DNA from: an uncultured Acidimicrobiales bacterium
GTDB taxonomy: Bacteria > Actinomycetota > Acidimicrobiia > Acidimicrobiales > SHLQ01
Direction: 5' to 3'
DNA length: 34,053 nt
Assembly (NCBI GenBank): GCA_937934655.1
Contig: CALGZB010000091.1
Coordinates: 1 to 34,053, forward strand
The translations under genes and the position numbers were made by a program. Shown here piece by piece: positions 27,215 through 34,053 of the stretch (position 1 is its first letter; the number at the start of each line of letters is the position of its first letter). The notes beneath the pieces are model-generated. The model worked only from the letters and a program-made list of their open reading frames with translations. It did not search any database and was not told the origin of the DNA.

Positions 27215-27694
27215 ATGACAGAAGACGAAGAAATGCCTGAAGAAGAAAAGCCAGAAGAAGAAGTCGACGTTGAAGAACTCGACGATGAAGAGCTTGATGA
27301 TGAGCTCGACATCGACGCTGAAGACGTGCTTGATGATGATGACGACGTTATTCCCGTCGATGACGACGAAGAAGATTCAGACGCGCCCGCCGCCAAAGCA
27401 GCGGGCGATGATGACGAAGACGAAGACGAACCTGACCCCGACGACCTCGAAGAAGATCTCGACACCATCTTGAAGGATCGTCTGGCGTCAGGTGATGACG
27501 AAGAAGATGACGACGAGGACGAGGACGGCGCCCCCGTCGTTCCGGTGAAAAAGCCCGTTGAGGGTGACGACGTAGCGCCAAAGCGCGATGGTGAGCACAC
27601 CTGCCTCGACTGTTTCCTGTTGTTCAGCTTGGGTCAGGTGGACGATCCGGACAACCCGGCGTGTCCTCACTGCGGCTATCCAGTAGCGGTTTAG
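27215..27694 (+). CDS. Highly acidic protein with C-terminal zinc ribbon
   Basis: About 115 residues dominated by D/E, then EHTCLDCFLLFSLGQVDDPDNPACPHCGYPVAV (two CxxC). Architecture reminiscent of actinobacterial DUF4193. Confidence 0.75.
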   Translation: MTEDEEMPEEEKPEEEVDVEELDDEELDDELDIDAEDVLDDDDDVIPVDDDEEDSDAPAAKAAGDDDEDEDEPDPDDLEEDLDTILKDRLASGDDEEDDDEDEDGAPVVPVKKPVEGDDVAPKRDGEHTCLDCFLLFSLGQVDDPDNPACPHCGYPVAV

Positions 27695-27756
27695 GCTTAC
27701 GCCTTACAGACCGTGGTTTGGTGCCGACAGGCGAACCGAACCTAAGGAAGTGACAC

Positions 27757-28461
27757 GTGGCGAAAAGTGACGACAAGTCTTTGCCAGATCAGGCGTTGGA
27801 AGCGTTGTTATACGCTCCCATCGGAATCGCCTATGAGGTTATCGATCGCTTGCCATCGTGGGTCGCTCGCGGAAAGAGCCAAGCGACGATCACCAAGATG
27901 CTTGGCAAAATGGCCGTCCAGAAGGGCCAGAGCGAGTTCGAGGGCGTTGTTAGCGACATCTTCGGCGTGAAGCTCGGCGAAGAGGCACCAGAGGCTCCGA
28001 GCGCCGCTGAGACGCCCAAGACGCCCTCCTCGGGTCCAAAGACCGCAACGGTGAGTAAGTCGAAGCCCAAAGCCTCTACGACGGCCCCAAGGGCAGCAGG
28101 CGACGAGAAGCCGAAGAAACCGAAGAAGAAGCCGGCCAAGGCGGCAACAAAGACCGAATCGAAGAGCGGATCAAAGACCCCGCCAAAGACGAAGAAGAAG
28201 GCCCAAACCAAGTCACCGAAGTCTTCGACCAAGGCCTCGAAGCCGGCCAAACCAACGAAATCGGCGACAGCTGAGCCGAAAGTTCCGGTCGAGAACGACC
28301 TGGCGCTGGCCTCGTACGGCTCGATGCCGGCATCGCAGATCGTCAAACGACTCGACTCGCTTTCGCCCGAGCAGCTCGAAGCGATTCGGGTCTTTGAAGA
28401 AACCAACCGCCACCGAGTGACGGTACTCAACCGCATTCGCCAGATCCAAAGAGCCGCATGA
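27757..28461 (+). CDS. Lys/Ala-rich protein with distinct N-terminal helical segment and C-terminal SQIV..LDSLS..QLEAIR motif
   Basis: PDQALEALLYAPIGIAYEVIDRLPSWVARGKSQ..., basic low-complexity middle, then YGSMPASQIVKRLDSLSPEQLEAIRVFEETNRHRVTVLNRIRQIQRAA; aaggaag SD upstream. Confidence 0.75.
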   Translation: MAKSDDKSLPDQALEALLYAPIGIAYEVIDRLPSWVARGKSQATITKMLGKMAVQKGQSEFEGVVSDIFGVKLGEEAPEAPSAAETPKTPSSGPKTATVSKSKPKASTTAPRAAGDEKPKKPKKKPAKAATKTESKSGSKTPPKTKKKAQTKSPKSSTKASKPAKPTKSATAEPKVPVENDLALASYGSMPASQIVKRLDSLSPEQLEAIRVFEETNRHRVTVLNRIRQIQRAA

Positions 28462-28955
28462 GCGACATCCGCCTGGCAGAAACGGCCCGAGTGGCCGAGT
28501 TGGACGATGTCGACGACATCGCTTGGCTTGCAGAGACCGCGCTAGCGGCGATAGCGGACGAGCGCGGCGGCGAGCTTTGGACGCTCCGTGAAGCACGCTC
28601 CCTGCCCGCTCACGACCTGGTGAGGAAAGCGGTCAGCGACGCCAGCGAACTCGCCCTTGTGGGCCAACTCGACGGTGTCACGGTCGGCTACGCACTCGCC
28701 CGGCTCGAATCGCTGCCCGATGGCACGACCCTTGCGGTCATCGATGACCTGTATGTCCTGCTCGAGGGGCGTCAGGTCGGTGTCGGCGGAGAGATTATGG
28801 CCATGCTGATGCAGTGGGCTCGCGACAACGACTGTCGTGGCATCGACGCTGCGGCGCTTCCCGGCGACCGCCATACCAAAAACTTCTTTGAGTCCAACGG
28901 ACTCAAAGCCCGCGCAATCCTGGTGCATCACGCGCTGACTGCACCGTCTAGCTGA
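28458..28955 (+). CDS. GNAT-family N-acetyltransferase
   Basis: VGYALARLES...LAVIDDLYVLLEGRQVGVGGEIMAMLMQWARDNDCRGIDAAALPGDRHTKNFFESNGLKARAILVHH; ATGA overlap with the previous gene. Confidence 0.8.
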   Translation: MSDIRLAETARVAELDDVDDIAWLAETALAAIADERGGELWTLREARSLPAHDLVRKAVSDASELALVGQLDGVTVGYALARLESLPDGTTLAVIDDLYVLLEGRQVGVGGEIMAMLMQWARDNDCRGIDAAALPGDRHTKNFFESNGLKARAILVHHALTAPSS

Positions 28956-29356
28956 TGCGCCCACAGGTCGCTGTCGGAGCCATTGCGGTGCAGGGCGATG
29001 AGATGCTGCTCGTACGTCGGGGCCAACAGCCAGGTGCTGGCCAATGGTCGGTACCCGGCGGCAAGGTGGAAGAAGGCGAACTACTCGCCCAAGCGGTGCT
29101 GCGCGAGTTCACCGAGGAGACCGGCCTCGACGCCGTTTGCGGCCCGTTCGTGGGCTGGGTCGAGCGGATCGAAGAGCTCTACCACTACGTCATCATGGAC
29201 TTCGAAGTCACGGTGATGAGCGCGCACGATCCCGTGGCCGGATCTGATGCCGATGAGGTGCGGTGGGTACCGCTTTGCGATGTCGCCGAGCTGAACCTGG
29301 TCGAGGGCCTCGCCCACTTCCTGGCCGAGCACGGCTACATCGACACGCTGCTTTAG
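28955..29356 (+). CDS. NUDIX hydrolase
   Basis: GKVEEGELLAQAVLREFTEETGL matches the Nudix box GX5EX7REUXEEXGU. Confidence 0.93.
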   Translation: MRPQVAVGAIAVQGDEMLLVRRGQQPGAGQWSVPGGKVEEGELLAQAVLREFTEETGLDAVCGPFVGWVERIEELYHYVIMDFEVTVMSAHDPVAGSDADEVRWVPLCDVAELNLVEGLAHFLAEHGYIDTLL

Positions 29357-30621
29357 CGGCGACGCTGTCCGCCACCCGAACGACTGCGCTTCGGCGGCGG
29401 TGTGGGCTCGATGTTGAACATCTTGGCGATGTCAGGAATTCGCATCGAGAGTCGCTTGATTGCGGCAAGAAGCTCATCGGTTGGCGTGGCCGGGATCGAC
29501 ACGGGACGAACCTGGGTGTGAACCGGTGAGAATGCAACGGCGTCGAGCACGGTGGCGAACCGGTCGGAACCGGTTTCGGCGGTGAGCGACTCGTTGGACT
29601 GCTCGGTGAGCTTTTGGGCGATCTCGGCGGGGATTGGTGCGCCAGCCTTGGGCGGACGAGACGACAAGCGAAGTGCCCGAACGGTGCGACCCTCGTTCAG
29701 GGTCTCGGTTAGTTCCTGCAGCCATTTGCGATGTTCGCCATCGACACGGGCCGTGACGGCCTCACCGAGTTCGGTTGCAAGTGCCTTCGCTTCGGCGCCC
29801 TTGGCTTGGGTGCTTCCAGCGGCGACGACGGACCGGAGGTCGCGAAGGTCGATGTCGTCAACACCGGCTTTTGCTGCTTCGGCACGATCGAGCCATTCGG
29901 CAGCCTTCAGGGAAGGAAGCAGCTTTTCGGCCGCAGCAAGAAGGGCGTCGGTGCGGATCTTTGGCGTGCCAGCTTCGGTTGCGGCAGCGATTTGTTTCTC
30001 GGCGATTGCCCGGACACCGGGGATGCCGTCTCGAAGAACTTCGCGGCCAAGCGGCTGCTGGAGTTCGGGGAGTGCCTTGATAGCGGCATCGCGGTGGGTG
30101 CGCCGTGGCTTGAGCCGCTTTGCCTTGGGGCGGCTTGGTGCTGCCGGTCGGTCGTTGCGAGGACGACGCTCGCCGTCGCCACGTTCGTTGCGGCCACGTC
30201 CGCCGCGGTCGTTTCGGTCGCCGCCGCCTTTGGCGCCGCCACGTTCGTTGCGTCCACCTCGGCTGTTACGGTCGCCTCGGCCACCGCCGCCCTTTCGGTC
30301 ACCGCGATCGCCCCGATCGCGGCCACCTCGGCCCTTGGGGGCAAGTTGGGTGGTGACCAACTCGGCTGGGCGTCCTGACCCGAGGATCTCGATACGCTCG
30401 GGCTCTTTGCGGGCCTTGGTCTTTGGTGGCAGCACCGCAATGATTTCGGTGCCATCGATCATCGTCTCGGCTTCGACCCTGCAGACGTCACCGACCTCTG
30501 CGCCCTCGTAAAGCAGCGCTTCATCAAGGGCTCCCTTGGGCTGCTTTGCACCAGCGGCACGCCAGGTCCAGGTGCCATCGTTGCGGTTGCTTGTAAGTTC
30601 GACATCGAGCCGGTGAGACAT
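29353..30621 (-). CDS. RGG/RG-rich protein, putative RNA-binding
   Basis: N-terminal basic/beta-type segment (EGAEVGDVCRVEAETMIDGTEIIAVLPPKTKARKEPERIEILGSGRP), then GRGGRDRGDRGDRKGGGGRGDRNSRGGRNERGGAKGGGDRNDRGGRGRNERGDGERR, then an alpha-helical C-terminal region. Confidence 0.8.
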   Translation of the reverse strand: MSHRLDVELTSNRNDGTWTWRAAGAKQPKGALDEALLYEGAEVGDVCRVEAETMIDGTEIIAVLPPKTKARKEPERIEILGSGRPAELVTTQLAPKGRGGRDRGDRGDRKGGGGRGDRNSRGGRNERGGAKGGGDRNDRGGRGRNERGDGERRPRNDRPAAPSRPKAKRLKPRRTHRDAAIKALPELQQPLGREVLRDGIPGVRAIAEKQIAAATEAGTPKIRTDALLAAAEKLLPSLKAAEWLDRAEAAKAGVDDIDLRDLRSVVAAGSTQAKGAEAKALATELGEAVTARVDGEHRKWLQELTETLNEGRTVRALRLSSRPPKAGAPIPAEIAQKLTEQSNESLTAETGSDRFATVLDAVAFSPVHTQVRPVSIPATPTDELLAAIKRLSMRIPDIAKMFNIEPTPPPKRSRSGGGQRRR

Positions 30622-30635
30622 AGGTAGTAACGCTA
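30619..30635 (-). promoter_or_regulatory. Candidate -10 (TAGCGT) 8 nt before the RGG-protein ATG; leaderless-type
   Basis: Minus strand reads TAGCGT-tactacct-ATG. Confidence 0.4.
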
Positions 30636-30724
30636 GCCCTCCCGGGCGTTTCGTCCCACCTCGGCTGAACAGGTTGTTCGGGTGGGTTGTTGTCTGAGAG
30701 CGGCGGCTGGAGAAAGATAGACGT

Positions 30725-31000
30725 ATGCAAGCCTTTCTTCTTCAGTCGATCATCGCCTCGGTTGTGCTGACAGTGCTGCTCAATTTGTTGCCTCGGTTGT
30801 TTCCAAAAGCTACCGACAAGGCGGAGCAGCGGATCCACGAACAGCTGCGCGAGACTTTTGAATCTCGGGATTCAGGTGAAGGTACAGGTGGTGTTGGCGG
30901 CCGCCGAGTCAAAGTGTTCTTCCCCTGGAAGGCAATGCTCGCGGTCTCGGTTGTGTTGACCGTTTTGGTCAACGTCGCCGGCTACTTTTCGGGTGCTTAG
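30725..31000 (+). CDS. Small two-TM membrane protein
   Basis: 91 aa; LLQSIIASVVLTVLLNLLPRLF ... AMLAVSVVLTVLVNVAGYF. Confidence 0.6.
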   Translation: MQAFLLQSIIASVVLTVLLNLLPRLFPKATDKAEQRIHEQLRETFESRDSGEGTGGVGGRRVKVFFPWKAMLAVSVVLTVLVNVAGYFSGA

Positions 31001-31150
31001 ACCAGCAGTGTCTTCGGTTGGCCGATGCGCTGATCAGGCAAAGTTCTCCGATTTCTAGGAAAAATCCCGATCGGAAGTAAACCTTTCTACGCGCTGGTGC
31101 GTGTGTGGGGTATGCAAGCGATCAATGCAGTCCTATGTAGAGGAGTTTCC

Positions 31151-31687
31151 GTGGCGGTGGCCGAGATCCCCGAACCGGTGGACACAACATCGATTCGGGT
31201 CGTAGAAACCTTCGACGACTTCTACCGTCGAGAGTTCCCCCGTCTCGTGGCCCTAGCGGCGAGCGTTGGAGCCGGACCAGGGGTCGCCGAAGATCTGGCA
31301 CAGGATGCGCTGATCAAGGCGCATCGCAGTTGGTCGAAGATCTCCGGCTACGACAATCCCGGTACATGGGTCCGTCGAGTCACCATCAACCTCGCGACTT
31401 CGTCGGCGCGCCGTCGAACCTCAGAGTTGAAGGCCAAACTGAAGCTGCGAAGCGGTGCCAGCCTGGCGCTAATGCTCACGACGACCCAGCATGAGCCAAT
31501 TTGGGCCGCGGTGGCCGAACTTCCTCCGCAGCAACGAGCGGCGATTGCCTTGCACTATCTCGAGGACCGTCCAGTGGCACAAATCGCCGAGATCCTCGAA
31601 TGTTCCCCTTCCACAGCCAAAGTGCACCTGCACAAGGCCCGCACCAGCCTCGCCGCAAAACTCGGCGCCGACGGGAGTCCGTCATGA
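31151..31687 (+). CDS. ECF-type RNA polymerase sigma factor
   Basis: FDDFYRREFPRLVALAASVGAGPGVAEDLAQDALIKAHRSWSKISGYDNPGTWVRRVTINLATSSARRR (region 2) and ELPPQQRAAIALHYLEDRPVAQIAEILECSPSTAKVHLHKARTSLAAKL (region 4). GTG 31151 with upstream agaggag is the preferred start. Confidence 0.92.
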   Translation: MAVAEIPEPVDTTSIRVVETFDDFYRREFPRLVALAASVGAGPGVAEDLAQDALIKAHRSWSKISGYDNPGTWVRRVTINLATSSARRRTSELKAKLKLRSGASLALMLTTTQHEPIWAAVAELPPQQRAAIALHYLEDRPVAQIAEILECSPSTAKVHLHKARTSLAAKLGADGSPS

Positions 31688-33948
31688 ACGATTTTGATCC
31701 ACTCAAAGATGCATTCGCCGAACGTTCGGCAGCCGCCAACACCCTCGATGTCGAGAGCGGTTTGGCCGGTGTGCATCGACACAACGCCCCAGGACGCCGG
31801 ATGGCGAAAGCAGGCGGCGCACTCATGGTCGGACTCATCGCCCTTGGTGGCGCAGGTATTGCGCTCAGTGGAGGTGGCGACGATGTCCGCACTGAAGACC
31901 TTGTTGCCGAGGAGGCCGAGGTTGAGACGCCTGACGGTTCGATCCCTGAGCCCGGGGACGATGTGCCCACGACCGACGTTGTACCCACACCGTCAACCAT
32001 CCCCTCGACGAACTCGACCACGCCGACTACCGAGCCCGGATCCGCAGTGGACAGCCCGCCACCGGCTCTGATTATTACCGACGCGAGCACGTCGGTATGG
32101 GTCGACGGCGAGTCCTACGACATGGGTATCGGTCCAGTTGTCGACGCGATTGACTTTGCTGGCGGCGTGATCTTTGAGACCGATGATGCCATTTGGTATT
32201 ACCCGGCCAACGCGCTCTCGCCGAGGAAGCTTGTCGAGGCCCAGCCCGCTGGTTCTGTTGACCTTCTCGAGGTCGAGGTCGATGCCGAGAACGCTGACTA
32301 CACGGTGTTCTTCACCGAGGTCCTCGATGATGGACAACCGTCGCAATGGTTGTCGAAGCTTGCTCTCGGAACCGACACCGGTGTGCAACGCATCGCTCAG
32401 GTAGGTGGCGTCGAGTACGGCGTTATCGCCGGTGGAGTCGGCGGCCAGGTAGGCGATCACTCGCTCGTTGCTCTGGTGGGCAGCGATGGCCCGTGTACCC
32501 GGCTCCGGACGTACGACGCAACAACCGGCGCCGAGGTTGGCTCCGAGGACCGCTGTATCCCCGAGGGCGGCGGCGATTTCAGTAACGACGAGATGTATCG
32601 GGCGGTGGATCTGACCCACGATGGCGGTGTGGTGTGGGCCGACGACAACGACCTCCACAACGACCAAACCGGTGACGTTCAATCAACGGTAGAAGGAACG
32701 TCAAAGTGGATTGATATCTGGGGCGACTGGGCGGTTGTTGCTCGACGTGGGCAGGCCCCACTCGTTGAGCTCACGAACCTTGCGTCCGGCGATGTCGTGA
32801 CCATCGATGATCTGCCCGTCAACCTGACCTCGGCCCGTCCGTTGCGGTCTTCGGTGGAGTTAGCCGGAGCCCCGGATTTCGAGTCGTTCATGATCGACTC
32901 GGCTAACTACAGGGTCATCAACGTTGCCGACGACGATGTACTCAACATTCGCTCGGGCCCCGGAGTCGACTACGCCATCCAGGGCGGTATCCCCAACGGG
33001 GATATCGTGACCACCAGCGGCAACGCGGCTCGCCTTCCCGGCGGCGCCGAGTGGTACGAAATCGACATCAACGGCCTCGGCACCGGGTGGCTCAACGCTC
33101 GCTACCTCGAGCTACTCGAGACCGGCGGCGGTATCGATGACTTGCCCTGTCAGGTTGAGGGCGCCGACCCAGCGAACGGGCTGCTGCCGCAGTCTTCGGC
33201 GGCCAGTGCCTCCGATGCCGATCACATCAGCTCGTTGAACCAAACCACGATCAGCAATGATTGTGTACGAACGGTCATCGAGTTTGGCAAGGACTTCGAC
33301 TTCTCCAACTCCGGACCCCAAACCGACATGCCCGGTGGTATCTCGGTAGTGAGTTCGGCCGACGGCAACTCGATTCTTGTCGAGTTCCCGGCGGCGATCA
33401 TCAATGCCGTCCCCGGCGAAATGCGTTCCGGCACTGCTGTGGTCTCCGGCAACGGTGTCGATCTTGCTGTTGTCGAGATTCTGGCTGGTCCTCATGGTGC
33501 AGCGGCATACTTCGACCCTGATGCACGGGTTCTTGTCATCGACTATGTGGCTCTGCCGATCGCCCCCGATCAGCTTCCGGTTCCGCTCGCCGATGGCGCC
33601 GGCGTGATCATCCGTAACGTTGAGGGCTATAGCGACGGACCAAATGGGCCAACTATCGAGGGTGCGGCCCGGGTTCGCGGCTTCGCTCGCCCGTTTGAGG
33701 CCCAGCTCAATGTCGAAATGCTCGATGCCAACGGCGATCTAGTGAACGACGTGTTGTGGAACAGCGGCCGTTCCGATGAGGCTCAGGGCTCTGGCTACTT
33801 CGGCCCGATGGTGCCCTTTATGGTCTGGGGAGCATTCGACATCACGTTTGAAGGACTCGCCACGGGCGACTACACCTTGCGGTTCTCCGGTAACGCCGGC
33901 GCCGCCGACAACCCAACCTGGCTAGAACTCGACTTCACGGTTCCCTAG
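31684..33948 (+). CDS. Large single-TM extracytoplasmic protein with SH3b, AMIN-like and Gmad2-like segments; putative partner of the ECF sigma factor
   Basis: ATG 31684 overlaps the sigma stop (ATGA). Short cytoplasmic N-terminus, TM (AGGALMVGLIALGGAGIALSGG), T/P-rich linker, SH3b (YRVINVADDDVLNIRSGPGVDYAIQGGIPNGD...GTGWLNARYLE), and C-terminal EGAARVRGFARPFEAQLNVEMLDANGDLV...GPMVPFMVWGAFDITFEGLATGDYTLRFSG. Confidence 0.8.
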   Translation: MNDFDPLKDAFAERSAAANTLDVESGLAGVHRHNAPGRRMAKAGGALMVGLIALGGAGIALSGGGDDVRTEDLVAEEAEVETPDGSIPEPGDDVPTTDVVPTPSTIPSTNSTTPTTEPGSAVDSPPPALIITDASTSVWVDGESYDMGIGPVVDAIDFAGGVIFETDDAIWYYPANALSPRKLVEAQPAGSVDLLEVEVDAENADYTVFFTEVLDDGQPSQWLSKLALGTDTGVQRIAQVGGVEYGVIAGGVGGQVGDHSLVALVGSDGPCTRLRTYDATTGAEVGSEDRCIPEGGGDFSNDEMYRAVDLTHDGGVVWADDNDLHNDQTGDVQSTVEGTSKWIDIWGDWAVVARRGQAPLVELTNLASGDVVTIDDLPVNLTSARPLRSSVELAGAPDFESFMIDSANYRVINVADDDVLNIRSGPGVDYAIQGGIPNGDIVTTSGNAARLPGGAEWYEIDINGLGTGWLNARYLELLETGGGIDDLPCQVEGADPANGLLPQSSAASASDADHISSLNQTTISNDCVRTVIEFGKDFDFSNSGPQTDMPGGISVVSSADGNSILVEFPAAIINAVPGEMRSGTAVVSGNGVDLAVVEILAGPHGAAAYFDPDARVLVIDYVALPIAPDQLPVPLADGAGVIIRNVEGYSDGPNGPTIEGAARVRGFARPFEAQLNVEMLDANGDLVNDVLWNSGRSDEAQGSGYFGPMVPFMVWGAFDITFEGLATGDYTLRFSGNAGAADNPTWLELDFTVP

Positions 33949-33961
33949 GAGCCAATAGCAC

Positions 33962-34053
33962 GAGCGGACGCGCTCACCTGGCACCAAAACCCCTGTTTGG
34001 TGCCAGGTACAAAACCAGGCGTTTTGTTCCAGGTACAAAACCAGGCGTTTGGT
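33962..34053. repeat. Hairpin repeat locus 2 (array continuing off the right edge)
   Basis: gagcg-gacg-cgctc; acctggcaccaaa-acccctg-tttggtgccaggt (13 bp perfect stem, 33976-34008); then ccaggtacaaaaccaggcgttt twice (34003-34024 and 34029-34050; 26 bp period). Confidence 0.9.

Noticed and set aside
29552-30511. 319 aa + strand ORF rich in Arg/Ser/Pro
   Set aside because: Antisense to the RGG-protein gene; no domain logic.
31039-31072. Possible ECF autoregulatory promoter or hairpin upstream of the sigma factor
   Set aside because: ggaagt-like -35 and ccgat/atcgg pairing are too weak to support without comparative data.
33976-34053. CRISPR array candidate at the right edge
   Set aside because: Units are contiguous palindromes of about 26 bp with only 4 nt between identical blocks; no spacer-like unique sequence.
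1-34053. tRNA, rRNA, transposase or prophage genes
   Set aside because: No CCA-ended cloverleaf, rRNA signature, DDE/integrase motif or phage structural gene was recognised; the holin-like small protein alone is not evidence of a prophage.

Overview
The window is a 34 kb stretch of actinobacterial-type chromosome, possibly from the class Acidimicrobiia. It is dense, mostly + strand, and organised around a complete Pup-proteasome locus: trmI, a MarP-like S1 protease lipoprotein, a divergent ferredoxin, arc/mpa, dop, pup, prcB, prcA, an XRE-type HTH gene, pafA, pafB and pafC. An inserted lepB / GDPD / zinc-ribbon block follows, then tatA, tatC, a HelY-type helicase, a truncated YegS/DAGK-like protein and a tandem ThyX-like protein. 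The left flank has a truncated transketolase, a FIST-domain protein, a PBP4-type carboxypeptidase, a LON-domain protein and small membrane or Lys-rich proteins. The right flank has a LysM protein, an acidic zinc-ribbon protein, a Lys/Ala-rich protein with a distinctive C-terminal motif, GNAT, NUDIX, an RGG-rich protein, and an ECF sigma factor translationally coupled to a large single-TM multidomain protein. No rRNA, tRNA, CRISPR array or transposase was recognised. Non-coding signals of most interest are a CCTGG/CCAGG-bounded hairpin repeat family (two clear loci and one possible degenerate copy in the arc promoter region), a 3 x 12 bp tandem repeat between dop and pup, and a recurrent TANNNT-N6..9-ATG/GTG arrangement suggesting leaderless transcription of several genes. 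All assignments come from reading motifs and translations; no database search was run.
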